64,000 nt of DNA from Letharia columbiana (lineage: Eukaryota > Ascomycota > Lecanoromycetes > Lecanorales > Parmeliaceae), in the NCBI RefSeq assembly GCF_014066305.1, contig NW_023501043.1, positions 1,279,377-1,343,376 on the forward strand. The letters are read 5' to 3'. Each line of letters opens with the position of its first letter. The stretch's first letter is position 1. The notes under the pieces are model-generated. The model worked only from the letters and a program-made list of their open reading frames with translations. It had not been told where the DNA came from and searched no databases. The position numbers and the translations under genes were made by a program. Below are positions 1-11,900 of the stretch, piece by piece.

Positions 1-513
1 TTTTAAATATATTATATTAATAGATTAATATAGAAGAAATCTTTTATTTATTTTTACTATTAATATTATTTATTTAGCTAGAAAAAGACTATTAACTTAA
101 ATTAATATTTATATATTATATTATTATTTAATTTAAATTATTATTATTATTAAATATTATATTATATTAGTTTAAAAGAGAAATAAAGGATTATTTAATA
201 AAAAAATTATAATTATATAATTTAAAGCTAAAAATTCTTTAATAAACTTTTATAAAGTATATTTATTATATATTTTAATACTCTTAAATCTTATTTATCT
301 AGTCTAAATCTATACTATTCTAATCTATATTACTTTTTATACTCTATATAAAAATTAATCTAATTATTACTCTTAAAAATATATTTAAAAATATATCTAT
401 AAATTTTAATATTAATATAAATCTTTATATTAAGATAAGCGTTATATTCAATTAATAAATAGAGATTATAAAATATTACTTAATAATTCTATTTAGATTT
501 ATTATCTAATATT
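1..513. other. RIP-mutated AT-rich DNA, no recognisable element
   Basis: This stretch is almost pure A and T with scattered CG and CT and practically no CA or TG, as expected of repeat DNA after C-to-T mutation at CpA. I could not match it to any other element in the window, and it has no useful open frame. Confidence 0.7.
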
Positions 514-686
514 TGTTACGAGCGTACCCTTGACACACCACTCAGCCCTCAGCCCTATGGCTAGCGGGCCTTGGCGGAGGCATCTCCTACTATATCATGC
601 CTCCTTCCCACATACATAGTTCGGTAGCCTTATTATCCTAGTTCTACCTCACCCATACTGGTATCGTACCTATGCTGGTCCTGACA
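514..686 (+). repeat. Un-mutated 173 bp LTR (TG...CA)
   Basis: The ends are defined by comparison with the two LTRs of the element at 49936-53081. TGTTACGAG here aligns with TATTACGAA at 49936, and CTGGTCCTGACA aligns with CTAGTTTTATTA at 53070-53081. Most differences between these copies are C-to-T or G-to-A, with a few other mismatches near the end of the 3' copy. Confidence 0.75.
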
Positions 687-1015
687 TTATAATAAGGCTC
701 CTTCGTACACCCGGCGAAGAGAAACACATACGGGCCAATCAACGCACACTCACGCCCATTCGGATTAGCGGACGAATGGTTAATAAACAAACGCGCTGGC
801 AAGGGCTTTGTCAAGATACTAACTTGAGACCAAGACACCACGACCGGTTAAGGTCAAGACAGGAACTTGAGGCATCGTATCCTTGGGTCAGCCCACCAAA
901 CGGGTAATTCGTTTCGGCATGACGGAACGGCCTCTGGACAGCAGGAGGGATAAAGCACCGCTGGACCATTCGTACTGCAAGCGAATCAGAAAGAAACTGA
1001 CGGACAACAACACCC
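514..1015 (+). mobile_element. Start of an LTR retroelement, spared from RIP (5' LTR plus internal sequence)
   Basis: The stretch opens with a 173 bp LTR (514-686) that begins TGTTACGAG and ends CCTGACA, so it has the usual TG...CA ends. It is followed by TTATAATAAGG and about 330 bp of internal sequence of ordinary composition. The same LTR, with C-to-T and G-to-A changes throughout, flanks the nested element at 49936-53081, which fixes family and orientation. The internal part has only a 38-codon frame (919-1035) that could be a remnant of the 5' coding part. The sequence turns abruptly into RIP-mutated DNA near 1016, and no 3' LTR is seen before 2587. The element is therefore either incomplete or its distal part is mutated beyond recognition. 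Confidence 0.7.
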
Positions 1016-2586
1016 TATACGAAGTATATATATAATAGCGATATTAATAGAGTATATAATAGTAATAATATTAAAGTATTAATTATAGTATAGAGGAATA
1101 GAGGGAGAGTATAAAGACTTTTAGTATATAAGTCTCGTTTATATAGTATAATAGATAGGAATCTTCTTACTATTCTCTATCTTAATTATCTTTTATTAAT
1201 ATATCTAATATTTAAAGTATTAATTATAATAATAGAACTCGAATTTAAGTACTTACTTTAACTGAGGCTAGGATTACTATTAAAATTATTACTATAATTA
1301 TCGAAATATCTTATTAAATTATTAATCGACTTTAGAAATAAGCCTGTGATAGAGGATACGATTTTACTATATTTAAAAAACTCTTAATATTATATATTAT
1401 AGATAAGTCTAGATTCGAATATTTCTTAATTATTATATCTATACTTAAGAGTATAATTCTAGATATTATATAAAAAAACCGCTATAGTCGTAAAAAGACT
1501 TCTTTTATACTTATTATTAAATAAAAAATCTTATTTATAATAATACTACGAGTACTTAGATGTAATAATTTCCGAGTTTATAAAATTATTAAAAAATTAT
1601 CTCTTATAGAAGTTATAATAAAAGTATATTATTAATTCGCTTTATAATATAAGAATTAAATTATAGAAGATTAAAAAAGAGTAATTTAAAGTAATAAGAT
1701 TAGTATAATCTTAAATTCTTAATAGAAAAGAGTGCGTATATAGCGTTAATCTAATAAGATCTTCGTTAAATCTAATATATAACGTCGTTTCGTAGATACT
1801 ATAAAGTTTATATTCTAGAAATATTTTTTTTATAATAAAAAGAGTTCTTATTATATCTAGAAAGTCGAGATCGCTATTAAAAAGAAGAAGTATATTAAAA
1901 ATCTCGCTAAAATTAATATTACTTTAAAATCTAACGCTAAATAAGCTTAAAAACTTAAGATTAATATAAGATATATAAATCTTCGAAATTCTCTTAATAA
2001 AAAGCTTATATAAAACTTTATTACTAAGATTAAAAAAGTTACTATTAAGAGAAAAAAAAGGGGAATTAATTAATATCGCTATTAGAAAAAGATATATATT
2101 CTTATATTTCTTATATTTCTTCTTCTTATTAGATATAGATTCTTATTTTAAAGCTTTTAAAGTTCGCTTAAAAGTATAAATAAGAAAGACTTAATATAAT
2201 AATTATAAAAGATAAAGTCTTAATATACGTATTAAAGTATTAAGAAGCGATATTTATATTATTTAATATTATTAGAATAGTCTAATATAATAACTCTTTA
2301 AATCTTAATATAATTAAGTCTTATTAGCTATAAATAAAACGTCGTATTACTTAAAAAGATATATTAAGAACTTATAAGAAAGTCAAAAAATAGATAACTA
2401 TATTATTAAAATTACAAGCTTATTTAAAAGAGGATTTAGAAGTAAATAAAGCGAATATCGAGATATATTATAAAGGTAATACGCTTTAAAGATAGTAATA
2501 AGTATAGAAAAGATTATAAGAGAGATAATATATAATTATACGACTTCGTCGAGCGAGCTAATAAGTATATACGTAATTATATAAAG
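1016..2586. other. RIP-mutated DNA, probably transposon internal sequence
   Basis: About 1.6 kb of AT-rich sequence depleted of CA/TG lies directly downstream of the spared LTR start. It may be the rest of that element. No reverse transcriptase or integrase motif could be read, and no 3' LTR is visible before the next island. Confidence 0.5.
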
Positions 2587-2740
2587 TATTATCGTTAAAA
2601 CGTCCTCCCCTACATACTCCTCCTAAGCCAGCGATAGGTGGGTTAAACTGACATTCAAATATTGTAGTCACACCAAACGCGTCTGGGATCGGATAATAAT
2701 CCTTCCACCTATTTGTGTAACCATTCTTCTTCCACCATTC

Positions 2741-2776
2741 TACCAATTCTACCAATTCTACCAATTCTACCAATTC
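2741..2776 (+). repeat. 9 bp microsatellite (TACCAATTC) x4
   Basis: There are four perfect copies of TACCAATTC, with degenerate partial copies on both sides. On the minus strand this reads as a run of Glu-Leu-Val. The parallel copy near 8245 lacks the expansion, so it arose in copy A. Confidence 0.9.
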
Positions 2777-2838
2777 CACCAATATGAACACATTTACCCT
2801 CGGTACCCTCGCACTCAGTTGAACAAGAGAAGGATCTA

Positions 2839-3380
2839 CAACAGGCGAATGCGGAGAACACTACGGAGAACATTGCGGAGACAGTCATCAGCAGCAGTGA
2901 CACAACAGGCCTACTCTCCACGGTCTCACACCAATCCACTCAGCCAGTGCAAGAGAAGTCAATACAGCAGGCGAATGCGGAGAACACTGCGGAGAAACCA
3001 AGCGGCAACAAGGCCCCCAGCACCAAGAACACGGCTCAGCTCTCCAAGATCCCACGTCATATGCTCTCCACGGTTCCACATCAAATCATCACTCAGCAAG
3101 CGGAGAACACCACTACAACTTGGCCTGTCATCCCCACTGCATTGATAACATCGCAAGAGGAGGAACTATAACAGGCAAATGCGGAGAACACTGCGGAGAA
3201 CAGTACGGAGAACACTGCGGAGAAACCAAGCGGCAACAAGGCCCCCAGCACCAAGAACACGGCTCAGCTCTCCAAGATCCCACGTCATATGCTCTCCACG
3301 ATTCCACATCAAATCATCACTCAGCAAGCGGGGAACACCACTGCAACTTGGCCTGTCATCCCCACTGCATTGATATGATA
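2839..3380 (+). repeat. 204 bp tandem units containing a 12-15 bp GCGGAGAACACT minisatellite
   Basis: Two nearly identical units start at CAGGCGAATGCGG (2968) and CAGGCAAATGCGG (3172), 204 bp apart. A diverged unit precedes them at about 2839. Inside each unit the short motif GCGGAGAACACT is itself repeated two to four times. The same unit occurs twice at 8331-8811 and three times, mutated, at 39870-40500. Confidence 0.85.
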
Positions 3381-3853
3381 CATCACTGCAATGAGCACAC
3401 AAGAGAAGGATCTACTGCGACGATCACAGCCAATTGGGCCACTGCAGAAGGAAGTTCGGACGATACATATTTGGACGAATTGAAACCGTCCGATGTCTTG
3501 CTCTGACAGCTATTTCATTATTCGAAAGATTTCACTGCGGCAGGAGATAATGTGGGATTCACACCACTAATTGACATGTTATCTCTATTTCTTTCCGGTA
3601 TTTTAATACTTCTTGCCATAAGAATATGGCCTTTCTCTGTTTTTTTATAGGCAATTATTACGGATCAATCCTCTACACTCGATATACCTTCCTAATTAGG
3701 CCTTAGCGCGCCTCTCCGTATATATATGTCTATATGTAGGTCAAAAACGCACAGCAAGCGATCAGAGTTCGATTTGACTTAGGGCTAGGGCTAAAATTCG
3801 ATTTGACTTAGAAAAATCCAACTCCATGAATTTAATTCGTGGGCCTTTACTTG

Positions 3854-6803
3854 TAGTTATATATAGAGATTAAAAAATAGATTTTAATTAGAAATTTTAA
3901 TATTATTAGCGAAATCTATCTTAATAATATTAAAAAATTAATTTTTAAAATATAATATAATAAGAATATAGATATATAATAAATTTTATTTTTAAAATTT
4001 AATAATATAAATATAAATTAAAATTTAATTTATTACTTATAAAGTTAATTAAAATTAAAATTAATTAATATTTTAATTAATTATACTTCGCTTTTATAAA
4101 GATAAAAAAAAAATATATTATAAAGTTAATTAATATAGATTATAATATATAATAAATTAAATTATATTAGAAGTATTTCTAAAGATTATAATCTATATTA
4201 ATTATTTAATTAATATATCGTTTAAGATATTATTCTATTAAATAAGATAGAAAAAAGTTATTATATTATAATAGAGAATAAAAAAAATAAAAAAAAATCT
4301 AATATCTTTCTCTTTAGAATATTATTTATAAGAATTTTTAACTTTAATTTAAATATTCTAATAATTAAATTAAATTAATTAATTAATAGTTTATTTATTA
4401 AATAAAAGATCTTTTATAACTTTAATTTATTTTAAATTATAGATAAAAGTTATAAAGAGATTTAATTAATTAAATTTAATAATAGAGTAATAATATTCTA
4501 ATAAAGTTATTTTATAAATTATAAATCTTCTTAATAGAAGAAAGAGAGAATAATATATTATTTATTAATTTAATTATTTATAATAACTCTATTAATATAA
4601 ATATTAAAAACTATTTAATAGATATTAATTTAAATAATCTTTTAATTTATTTTTAATTAATAAAATTTATTATTTTCGATAGCTATATAGATATTATAGA
4701 TAGAATATTATAATAATCTATTAAAATATAATTAAATTTATTACGATAAATCTATATTATATATTTATAGAAAGTTAATAATTAATAAAATAGAAGAAAT
4801 AAATAATATAAATTTATAATATAAAATAAGTATTATTTATATAAAGTTATCTTAATTAATAATTTCTCTAATTTATAAAATAATTCTTTTATTTCTACTT
4901 CGCTAAGTAAGAAGACTTTTATTTAATATATTATATATATTATATATATTATTATATTATAATATTTATTAAATAAAAAATATAAAAGAATAGCGTCGAG
5001 ATATATAGAATTAATAATAATATAAAATATTAAATCTTTTATTAATTTAAGTTTTTATTAACATATTTCTAATTTTAGATATATCTAAAAAATTATTAAT
5101 ATTATTCTTTTAAATTATAATAATTTTATTTAAAATAGAATAATTATAAATATATAAATTATAATATTATAAATTTTTATAAAGTAACTTATAATCTCTT
5201 ATATTTAAATTAATTTTTAATCTTTTAAATATTAATATAAAAATATTAATATAGAAATTAATATATTTAAAGATTATAGCTATTTTATAATAAAGTATCT
5301 AATTAATATAATTATAACAATTATATTTTTTAAAGTTAATATAAAAAATGCGATTAAAAAAAGTTATATTATATTTTAAATTAATTTTAAATATTATTTA
5401 TAATATAAATTTAATTAAAAATTCATATTTAATTTTTTTAGAGATATTAAGATAGATATATAAGTAGTAATTTTTTTTTTCAAGATTTTATATATATAAA
5501 AGATGATTAAATAATGAATTAGAATTTATTATAAAATTATAAAGATTATATTATTATATTAAACGCTATAACGATAAAACTTTTTATAATTCTTAATAAA
5601 ATTTAAGATTTCTAATATTAAAGAATAGAGAATTTAATTAATAATATACTCGCTAAAATTGATTAGATTATTTATACTTATTTTAATATTTTTATAATTT
5701 TATTTTATATTATTTACTTCTTAATTAATATCTATTTTAAATATATTAATTTTAATTTTTTTATTATTATAATATTACTCGATTATATTATAACTATTAT
5801 AAATTTAATTTATAAAATCTAAATTATATTATATAGATTTTATAATATATAAATAATATATAATATAATTAGCGAGCTTTATTAAAGATTAAATAAAATT
5901 TAAATAAAAATTAAAAGATAGATTAAAAGATTATAAATTATTAAAAAAATATTATTAGAAAAATCTATTAATAAATCTTATAATAGAGAATCTTTAATAA
6001 CATCTTTATCTTATTTAAAAGCTTCTTCTTAATAATATTTAAAATCTAATATATATTAAAAGATTTTAAAATAGAATAATAAAGAATAAATAAAGAAGAA
6101 AAATATATTTTAAAAGATAATATCGCTAAGTTAAAAGATATTATTATTAATTTAAAAGAAATTTATAAAAAAAAAAAAAAAAAAAAAACTCTTTTTAAGA
6201 ATTTTTTAATTTGTTTATAAATAGTAGTAAATAGTTATTAAACTAGTTTATAATCTTAATTATTAATAATAATAAATTTGCTAAAAGATGATTTAGAGAT
6301 ATTAATAAAGACTCTAAAAGACGAATAAAAGAGATATATATATCTTAAATATTAAATAATTTTTAAATAAGAAATATTAAGAATAATTATATTTATATTA
6401 ATAAAATTAATAGAATTAATAAAGTAATAAAAGAATAATAATTATATAAATAAATAAAAGAATTATTATTTAATCTTAAACGTATTTAATATAATTATAA
6501 TATTTAAATATTAATTTAATTTATTAATAATAAGTTAAACTTTATAATTTTTATAGCGTTAGAAAATATAAAGCGAGCTTTATAATTTAAAGAATTATAA
6601 AATAACTATATTTATTATAAGCTAAATACTTTAAAATATAAAATTTTTATATATAAATTTTTAATAAGAAAATATAAAAGAGCTATCAAGTTAACTTAAT
6701 TAATCTAATTAAAAAAAATAAAAAAGTTAAATTTATAATTAACTATATATATAAATTTTCAATTTTAAAATTCAACTCTATTTTATTTTTTTATATATAT
6801 TAA
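3854..6803 (-). mobile_element. Helitron-like larger element, copy D, RIP-mutated, with decayed gene
   Basis: The right end at 6803 matches the family terminus (reverse complement of TTAGTATATATAA) and is followed by T. Reading leftward, 6480-6660 is a mutated version of 8060-8190, and 5270-6240 matches, in the opposite orientation, 33650-34700. This copy therefore carries a longer coding segment than copies A and B. The decayed gene would read on the plus strand toward the right end. I find no motif that identifies the protein. The left boundary is not defined, and sequence just after copy A at 3854 may belong to something else. An A run occurs near 6168-6188. Confidence 0.45.
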
Positions 6804-7006
6804 TATATTTTATTAATTTATTTATTAAAAAGCTTTTCTATCTATAATATCTTCTTCTAAATATATTTAATCTAATATTCTTTTTTATTATTATAATATT
6901 TATATAATAAAAAGTTTACTTTATAATAATATTAAATAAGATTAAATATTAAATAAAGTAATAATTTAAAAGAAAGAATATTACTTATAAAGTTTCTTTA
7001 TAATAA

Positions 7007-7873
7007 TTATTATATATAAAAGAATAAGATAGAATTAAATTTAAAAATCTTAAATTTATATATAAAATTAATTATAAATTCGAGATTATTATATCTTTTA
7101 ATTAAATTATCTAAGTTAACTCGCTAGCTTACTCGAGCTCTTTTATTAAAAAAAAAGATATATATTATTAATATATAAAAGAACCTTTTTATTTTCTATT
7201 AAAACTTTAAAAATTAAATTAAATTATAAAATAAAATATAAACTTTTAGATAAAAAGAATTTTTAAATTTAATCTTATAATTATTAAAGCGTAAGAAACT
7301 TAAATATTACTTATTAAAGTTTACTCGATAATTAAATAATCTTATTTAAATATATATTATTTAATTTTTAAAATAAGATTTTTATTCTCTATTAAAGTTT
7401 TAAATTTTTCTTTTTAAATTATAGAATAAAATATAAGCTTTTAAATTAAAAAAAGAATTCTAAATTTAATCTTATAATTATTAAAGTGTAAGAAATTTAA
7501 ATATCGCTTATTAAAGTTCGCTCGATAGTCGAATAGCTCTAATCAGATATATATTATTTAATATTAAAATTTTAATTTTTTTTTTAAACTATAGAATAAA
7601 TTATAGGCTTTTTTAAAAAAAATTCTAAATTTAGTCTTATAATTATTAAATTATAAGGAATTTAAATATTATTTATTAAAAATCGCTCGATAGCTAAATA
7701 ACTCTAATTAAAAAATAATAGAAATATATTACTAATATATAGAATAATCTTTTTATCTTCTATCAAATTCTTATAATTTTTTTTTAAATTATAGAACGAA
7801 ATCTAGGCTTTTAAATAAAGTAATAGTTATTAAATTTAGTCTTATAATTATTAAAGTATAAAAAATCTAAATA
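7007..7873 (+). mobile_element. Helitron-like element with four copies of an internal module, RIP-mutated, interrupted by copy B
   Basis: It starts with a mutated family terminus near 7007 and continues with family sequence. It then shows four successive, degraded versions of the roughly 200 bp module: a TTTTTATTTTCTATTAAA block, then CTTATAATTATTAAAG, then a TCGATAG-type block. The module is present once in the compact copies at 41005 and 58133. Sequence is cut inside the fourth module by the start of copy B at 7874. The expected 3' end (CTYG) is not seen. Confidence 0.5.
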
Positions 7874-8811
7874 TTAGTATATATAAAAGAATAAGATAGA
7901 GCTAAGCTTGAAAACCTTGAATTTGTATGTGTAGCCAATCATAAATTTGGGTTCGCTACGCTCTTTGGTTAGACCGGCTAAGTCAGCCCGGTAGCCCTCC
8001 CGCGCCTCCCTTGTGAAAAATTTGTATGGAGATGTTTTACACTTTGAAGTACTCAGCTTGCGATACATATATAATTCCTCAAGTTGTAGAGCTCGCTTTG
8101 CGCTTTCTAACGCTGTAAAAGTAATGAAGTTTGGCCTACTATTGGTTGGTTAAACTGACATTCAAAGATTGTAGTCACACCAAACGCGTCCGGGATCGGA
8201 TAATAATCCTTCCACCTGTTTGTATAACCATTCTTCTTCCACTATTCTACCACGTCAGCCAGTCACTCAGTCAGCCACTCAGCTAGCCACTCAGTCTAAT
8301 ACTCTACAAGAGGAGGAGCAAGAGGAGGAACTACAACAGGCAAATGCGGAGAACACTGCGGAGAAACCAAGCGGCAACAAGGCCACCATCGTCAAGAACA
8401 CGGCTCAGCTCTCCAAGATCCCACGTCATATGCTCTCCACGGTTCCACATCAAATCATCACTCAGCAAGCGGAGAACACCACTACATGCATTGATATGGT
8501 ACATCACTGCAATAACGTCATAAGAGGAGGATCTACTGCGACGATTATAGTCAATTAGGCCTCTACAGGAGGAACATCGCAAGAGGAGGAACTATAACAG
8601 GCAAATGCGGAGAACACTGCGGAGAACACTACGGAGAACACTGCGGAGAAACCAAGCGGCAACAAGGCCACCATCGTCAAGAACACGGCTCAGCTCTCCA
8701 AGATCCCACGTCATATGCTCTCCACGGTTCCACATCAAATCATCACTCAGCAAGCGGAGAACACCACTGCAACTTGGCCTGTCATCCCCACTGCATTGAT
8801 ATGGTACATCA
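7874..8811 (+). mobile_element. Helitron-like larger element, copy B (5' half, un-mutated)
   Basis: It begins TTAGTATATATAAAAGAA after an A, the family 5' end, and runs through sequence shared with copy A from about 8150 onward. It ends where the TG of a gypsy LTR begins at 8812. On the minus strand, 8068-7874 is open for 64 codons, and the frame stays open upstream to about 8140, with a charged, Lys/Glu-rich composition. This is probably the C-terminal part of the family's own gene, but I do not recognise it. The remainder of the element should lie beyond the gypsy insertion, but I could not find it. Confidence 0.6.
8331..8811 (+). repeat. Two tandem units of the GCGGAGAACACT-bearing repeat
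   Basis: The units start near 8338 and 8596 and share the block from AAACCAAGCGGCAACAAGG to TCAGCAAGCGGAGAACACC with the units at 2968 and 3172. Spacing is larger than in copy A because the spacer between units differs. Confidence 0.8.
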
Positions 8812-8995
8812 TGTCAGGGACTCAATAGTGTATGTGGTAACTCTATATTGTAGTATAAAGAGAATACTATCTATATAGAATTATTATAAGTATAAGCTTC
8901 ACAGTAAGATAGAAAGGCTAAAAGGCCTTAATACGCTAAGCTTAATTAGACTATAATATAAGTAAGATTATAAAATTATTAAAATTATAATATTA
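8812..8995 (-). repeat. 3' LTR of gypsy element 1
   Basis: On the plus strand it opens TGTCAGGGACTC, the complement of an LTR ending in CA. It aligns with the reverse complement of the LTRs at 43785-43960 and at 49900-49935 plus 53087-53227. Its first 100 bases keep CA and TG, so this end is less mutated than the rest. Confidence 0.8.
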
Positions 8996-11900
8996 TCTTC
9001 TTCTTTAATTTAAAGCTTCGGCGATAACTATTATATAATAGATATTAATCTTATAAAAAGTATATTTAGATATATATAAAGTAATATCCTTAGATATATT
9101 AATTTAGTATTTTATTATAAGATTAAAATCTTTCTATAAATCGATATAGCTACTATAAATTAATAGCGCTAATAGAGAAAATTATTCTAAAGATCTTTTA
9201 AATAATAAATAAGAGTTAATGATCTCGAGATAGTAATAGTAAAAGTCTACTACTAGATTCGAATATTTTATTATATCTATAAATAATTATTAGAATAGAT
9301 TTTTCTCTATTTTAAGATCTCTATATCTAGTTTTATATATTAGATATTTCCTCTTACTAGTTAAGAAATTATTTTTTTATTTATTTAATTTAAATTAAAC
9401 TATTTCTTTAATATTATAGATTTTATCTTCTTTATTAACGTCGATAGATAATAGCGAGAACTTAATCTATTCTAATAATAAGTTATTATTATTAAGATAT
9501 AATAGCTATAAATAAAAGATAGAGTAAATATTATTTATAAAATTAGAAGTTCTAACTCGTAAGCGAAGTTATCTAAAACTTTAATAATTTTAAATAATTC
9601 GAAATTCTTATAATTTAGTAATTTATTAGAGCGTATAATTTTAATATTTCTTTTATTAAGTATAATTATATCTTTAACTTTAAATTCTAATATTAAAAGT
9701 TAATAATAATTAGCTTATTTTTTCTATAAAGCTTATAATTATTTAAATTAATTTTTTAGATAATTTCTTATAATATCTATCTTCTTAATAAACTTATTAA
9801 TTAATTTAATATCTCTTCTCGCTTTTAAATTAGCGAATTAATTTTAAAAGATTAAAGATTTTACTCTTAAGTAAAAAATATATTCTTTGAATAAGGAAAT
9901 GATAATATATTTAATAGGATATTCTTATCGAAGTTAGCTTCGAACTTTACTATTAATAATAAATTTATCTAATTATCTTAATTATAATTAATATAAATTT
10001 TAAGATATTATTTTAAAATAGCGTTAGCGTTCTTTATTTATTTATTAGTTTCGAGATAAAATATAATAGAGAGTTTAAGTCTAATTTTAATTCTTTTATA
10101 TAATTTTCTTTAGAAATATATCGTAAATTAAATATCTTAATTGAAGATAATAATAAATAAATATTCATTTTCTCGCTATATAAATTTAATAAAAACCTAA
10201 ATTACTATCTTCACTTCTAAGAAGTCTAAAAAAATAAATTTCTTCTTCTTACTAAGTCTATTTATAATTATTATAATATATTAATAAAAGTATTTATATT
10301 AAAGATAAATAGATAATAATATAATAAAGTTAATAAAAATATCTTATTAATACTATTCGAAAATGGAAAGAGATTTAAGTAAACTTTATTTATTCTCTTT
10401 ATAAGTTTTAAATCTTTTATAGATATAATAGCTCTTAATATATCGAGTAATAAAATTCGTTATTTTTAATTAATAGTAAAGTTTACTTATTCTATCGTAG
10501 ATTAATAATCTATTAGCGTAGCCTTTAAGTAAAGAGTTATAAATATCTATAATAATTTTAATTCGTAATTCGAGAATATTCGATATATATAATCTATTAT
10601 TAATATATAATAATCTATTATAAAGATAATAATTATCTAATTTTAGCTTAAGATTATTCTTAATTATTTTAAATAATAGTTTTTTCTATCAAAATATCTT
10701 TAATTAAATAATTTTTTAAGCGATATTATTATAATTATAAATATCTCTTATTTAATATAATAACTTAGAAGTATTAATAGTAGAGATTTCTCTCGATTCT
10801 TCTATAAATTCCTCTTAAGAAGTCTTTATTAAAGTCTCTAATAGTAATTCTTTATTAGACTTCTTATTATTAATATTATTTTATTTATTTTATTTATATA
10901 ATATTATAGCTAAAGAAATAATATTTTTTTTATATTATTTAGAAATATAATAATAAGATATATAATATTCTTAATATCTTCGTTAAGATTATTATCTTTT
11001 AAAATTATATAATATTAATAATAGATATAATCGTTATTCTTATTTTTAAATAAATCTTCTATTTATTAAATAAGATTATTAAATTTAATACTTTATTTTT
11101 CTAAATAATAAATAATTAAAAAATTAAATTTAAAAAAAAACTTCATCTATCTTACTTAGTAAGAATTAAATTATTTAAAAAATATAAAGTATTATAAATT
11201 TTTATAATTTAAAATAATATTAATAAAATTCTTAATAGAGATATTAATTAATTTAGAATATTATTTTTCGAAGACTTATATTATAGCTATAAGTTTTTTA
11301 TTATAAATATTATAATTATACTCTATAAAAGATATCTTTTTAAAGAGAAATATTATAGATTTAAATATTTTATCTTTATCTTCTTATAATAGAATAATAA
11401 TAATTATAAAATTAAACGCGTTTATTTCTAACTAAGTCTTTTTATTTAAATTAAAATAAATAAATATAAAGATAATAGTAAAAGCTTTCTTAAGCGTTTT
11501 AAAAGTAAGTTATTTAAGATATTCTTAAATCTATAGATAGATAAAGTTTTTCTTCTATTAAATATAGATAAAATTTATTAGAGATATCGCGATTTTAAAG
11601 TACTTCGTAATAAACTTTTAATAGAAATTAGCGAATTCTAAGAATATTTATATATCTTTAATATATCTAGATTTCTTCTATTAAGTAATAGCTTTAATTT
11701 TCTTTATATTTATTTTTACTTCTTTCGTTATAATAATTAATTCTAAATATTTAATTTTAATAATATAAAAATTATATTTATTAATATTAAGATAGAGGCT
11801 AGCTTATCGAAGTTTCTTTAATATCTTTTTTATATATTAAATATATTTATTTTTAATATTATTATAGATAAGAATATCGTTTAAATAAATAATATAGAAT

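Larger units (their letters stand above)
2587..3853 (+). mobile_element. Helitron-like larger element, copy A (3' half, un-mutated)
   Basis: This island of normal composition matches the copy at 7874-8811 from about 2641 onward. It also matches, in reverse and RIP-mutated, the 3' part of the copy at 39359-42108. Its 3' end is a near-palindrome (ATGAATTTAATTCGT) about ten bases before CTTG at 3850-3853, followed by T, the same end as all short members of the family. It carries a 9 bp repeat, a 204 bp tandem unit rich in GCGGAGAACACT, and the downstream segment that reappears mutated near 39500-39850. The 5' half, known from 7874 onward, is missing. The 55 bases before 2641 are not shared with the other copies. 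Short frames inside are repeat-driven and I do not call them genes. Confidence 0.6.

Noticed and set aside
644..841. Minus-strand 65-codon frame with a Leu-Thr-Lys-Pro-Leu-Pro string resembling the end of a copia polyprotein
   Set aside because: The frame overlaps the LTR defined at 514-686 and runs opposite to the element's orientation. No RNase H motif precedes it. The resemblance is six residues only.
700..1015. Possible rRNA fragment
   Set aside because: The GC-richer island was compared mentally with 18S, 5.8S and 28S landmarks and none matched. It is explained as internal sequence of an LTR element.
2819..3506. Several 60-130 codon frames in copy A (and at 8220-8799 in copy B)
   Set aside because: All lie within the tandem 204 bp repeat and overlap one another on both strands. 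Reading differs between copies A and B. Treated as repeat by-products, although 3380-3506 alone looks somewhat coding-like.
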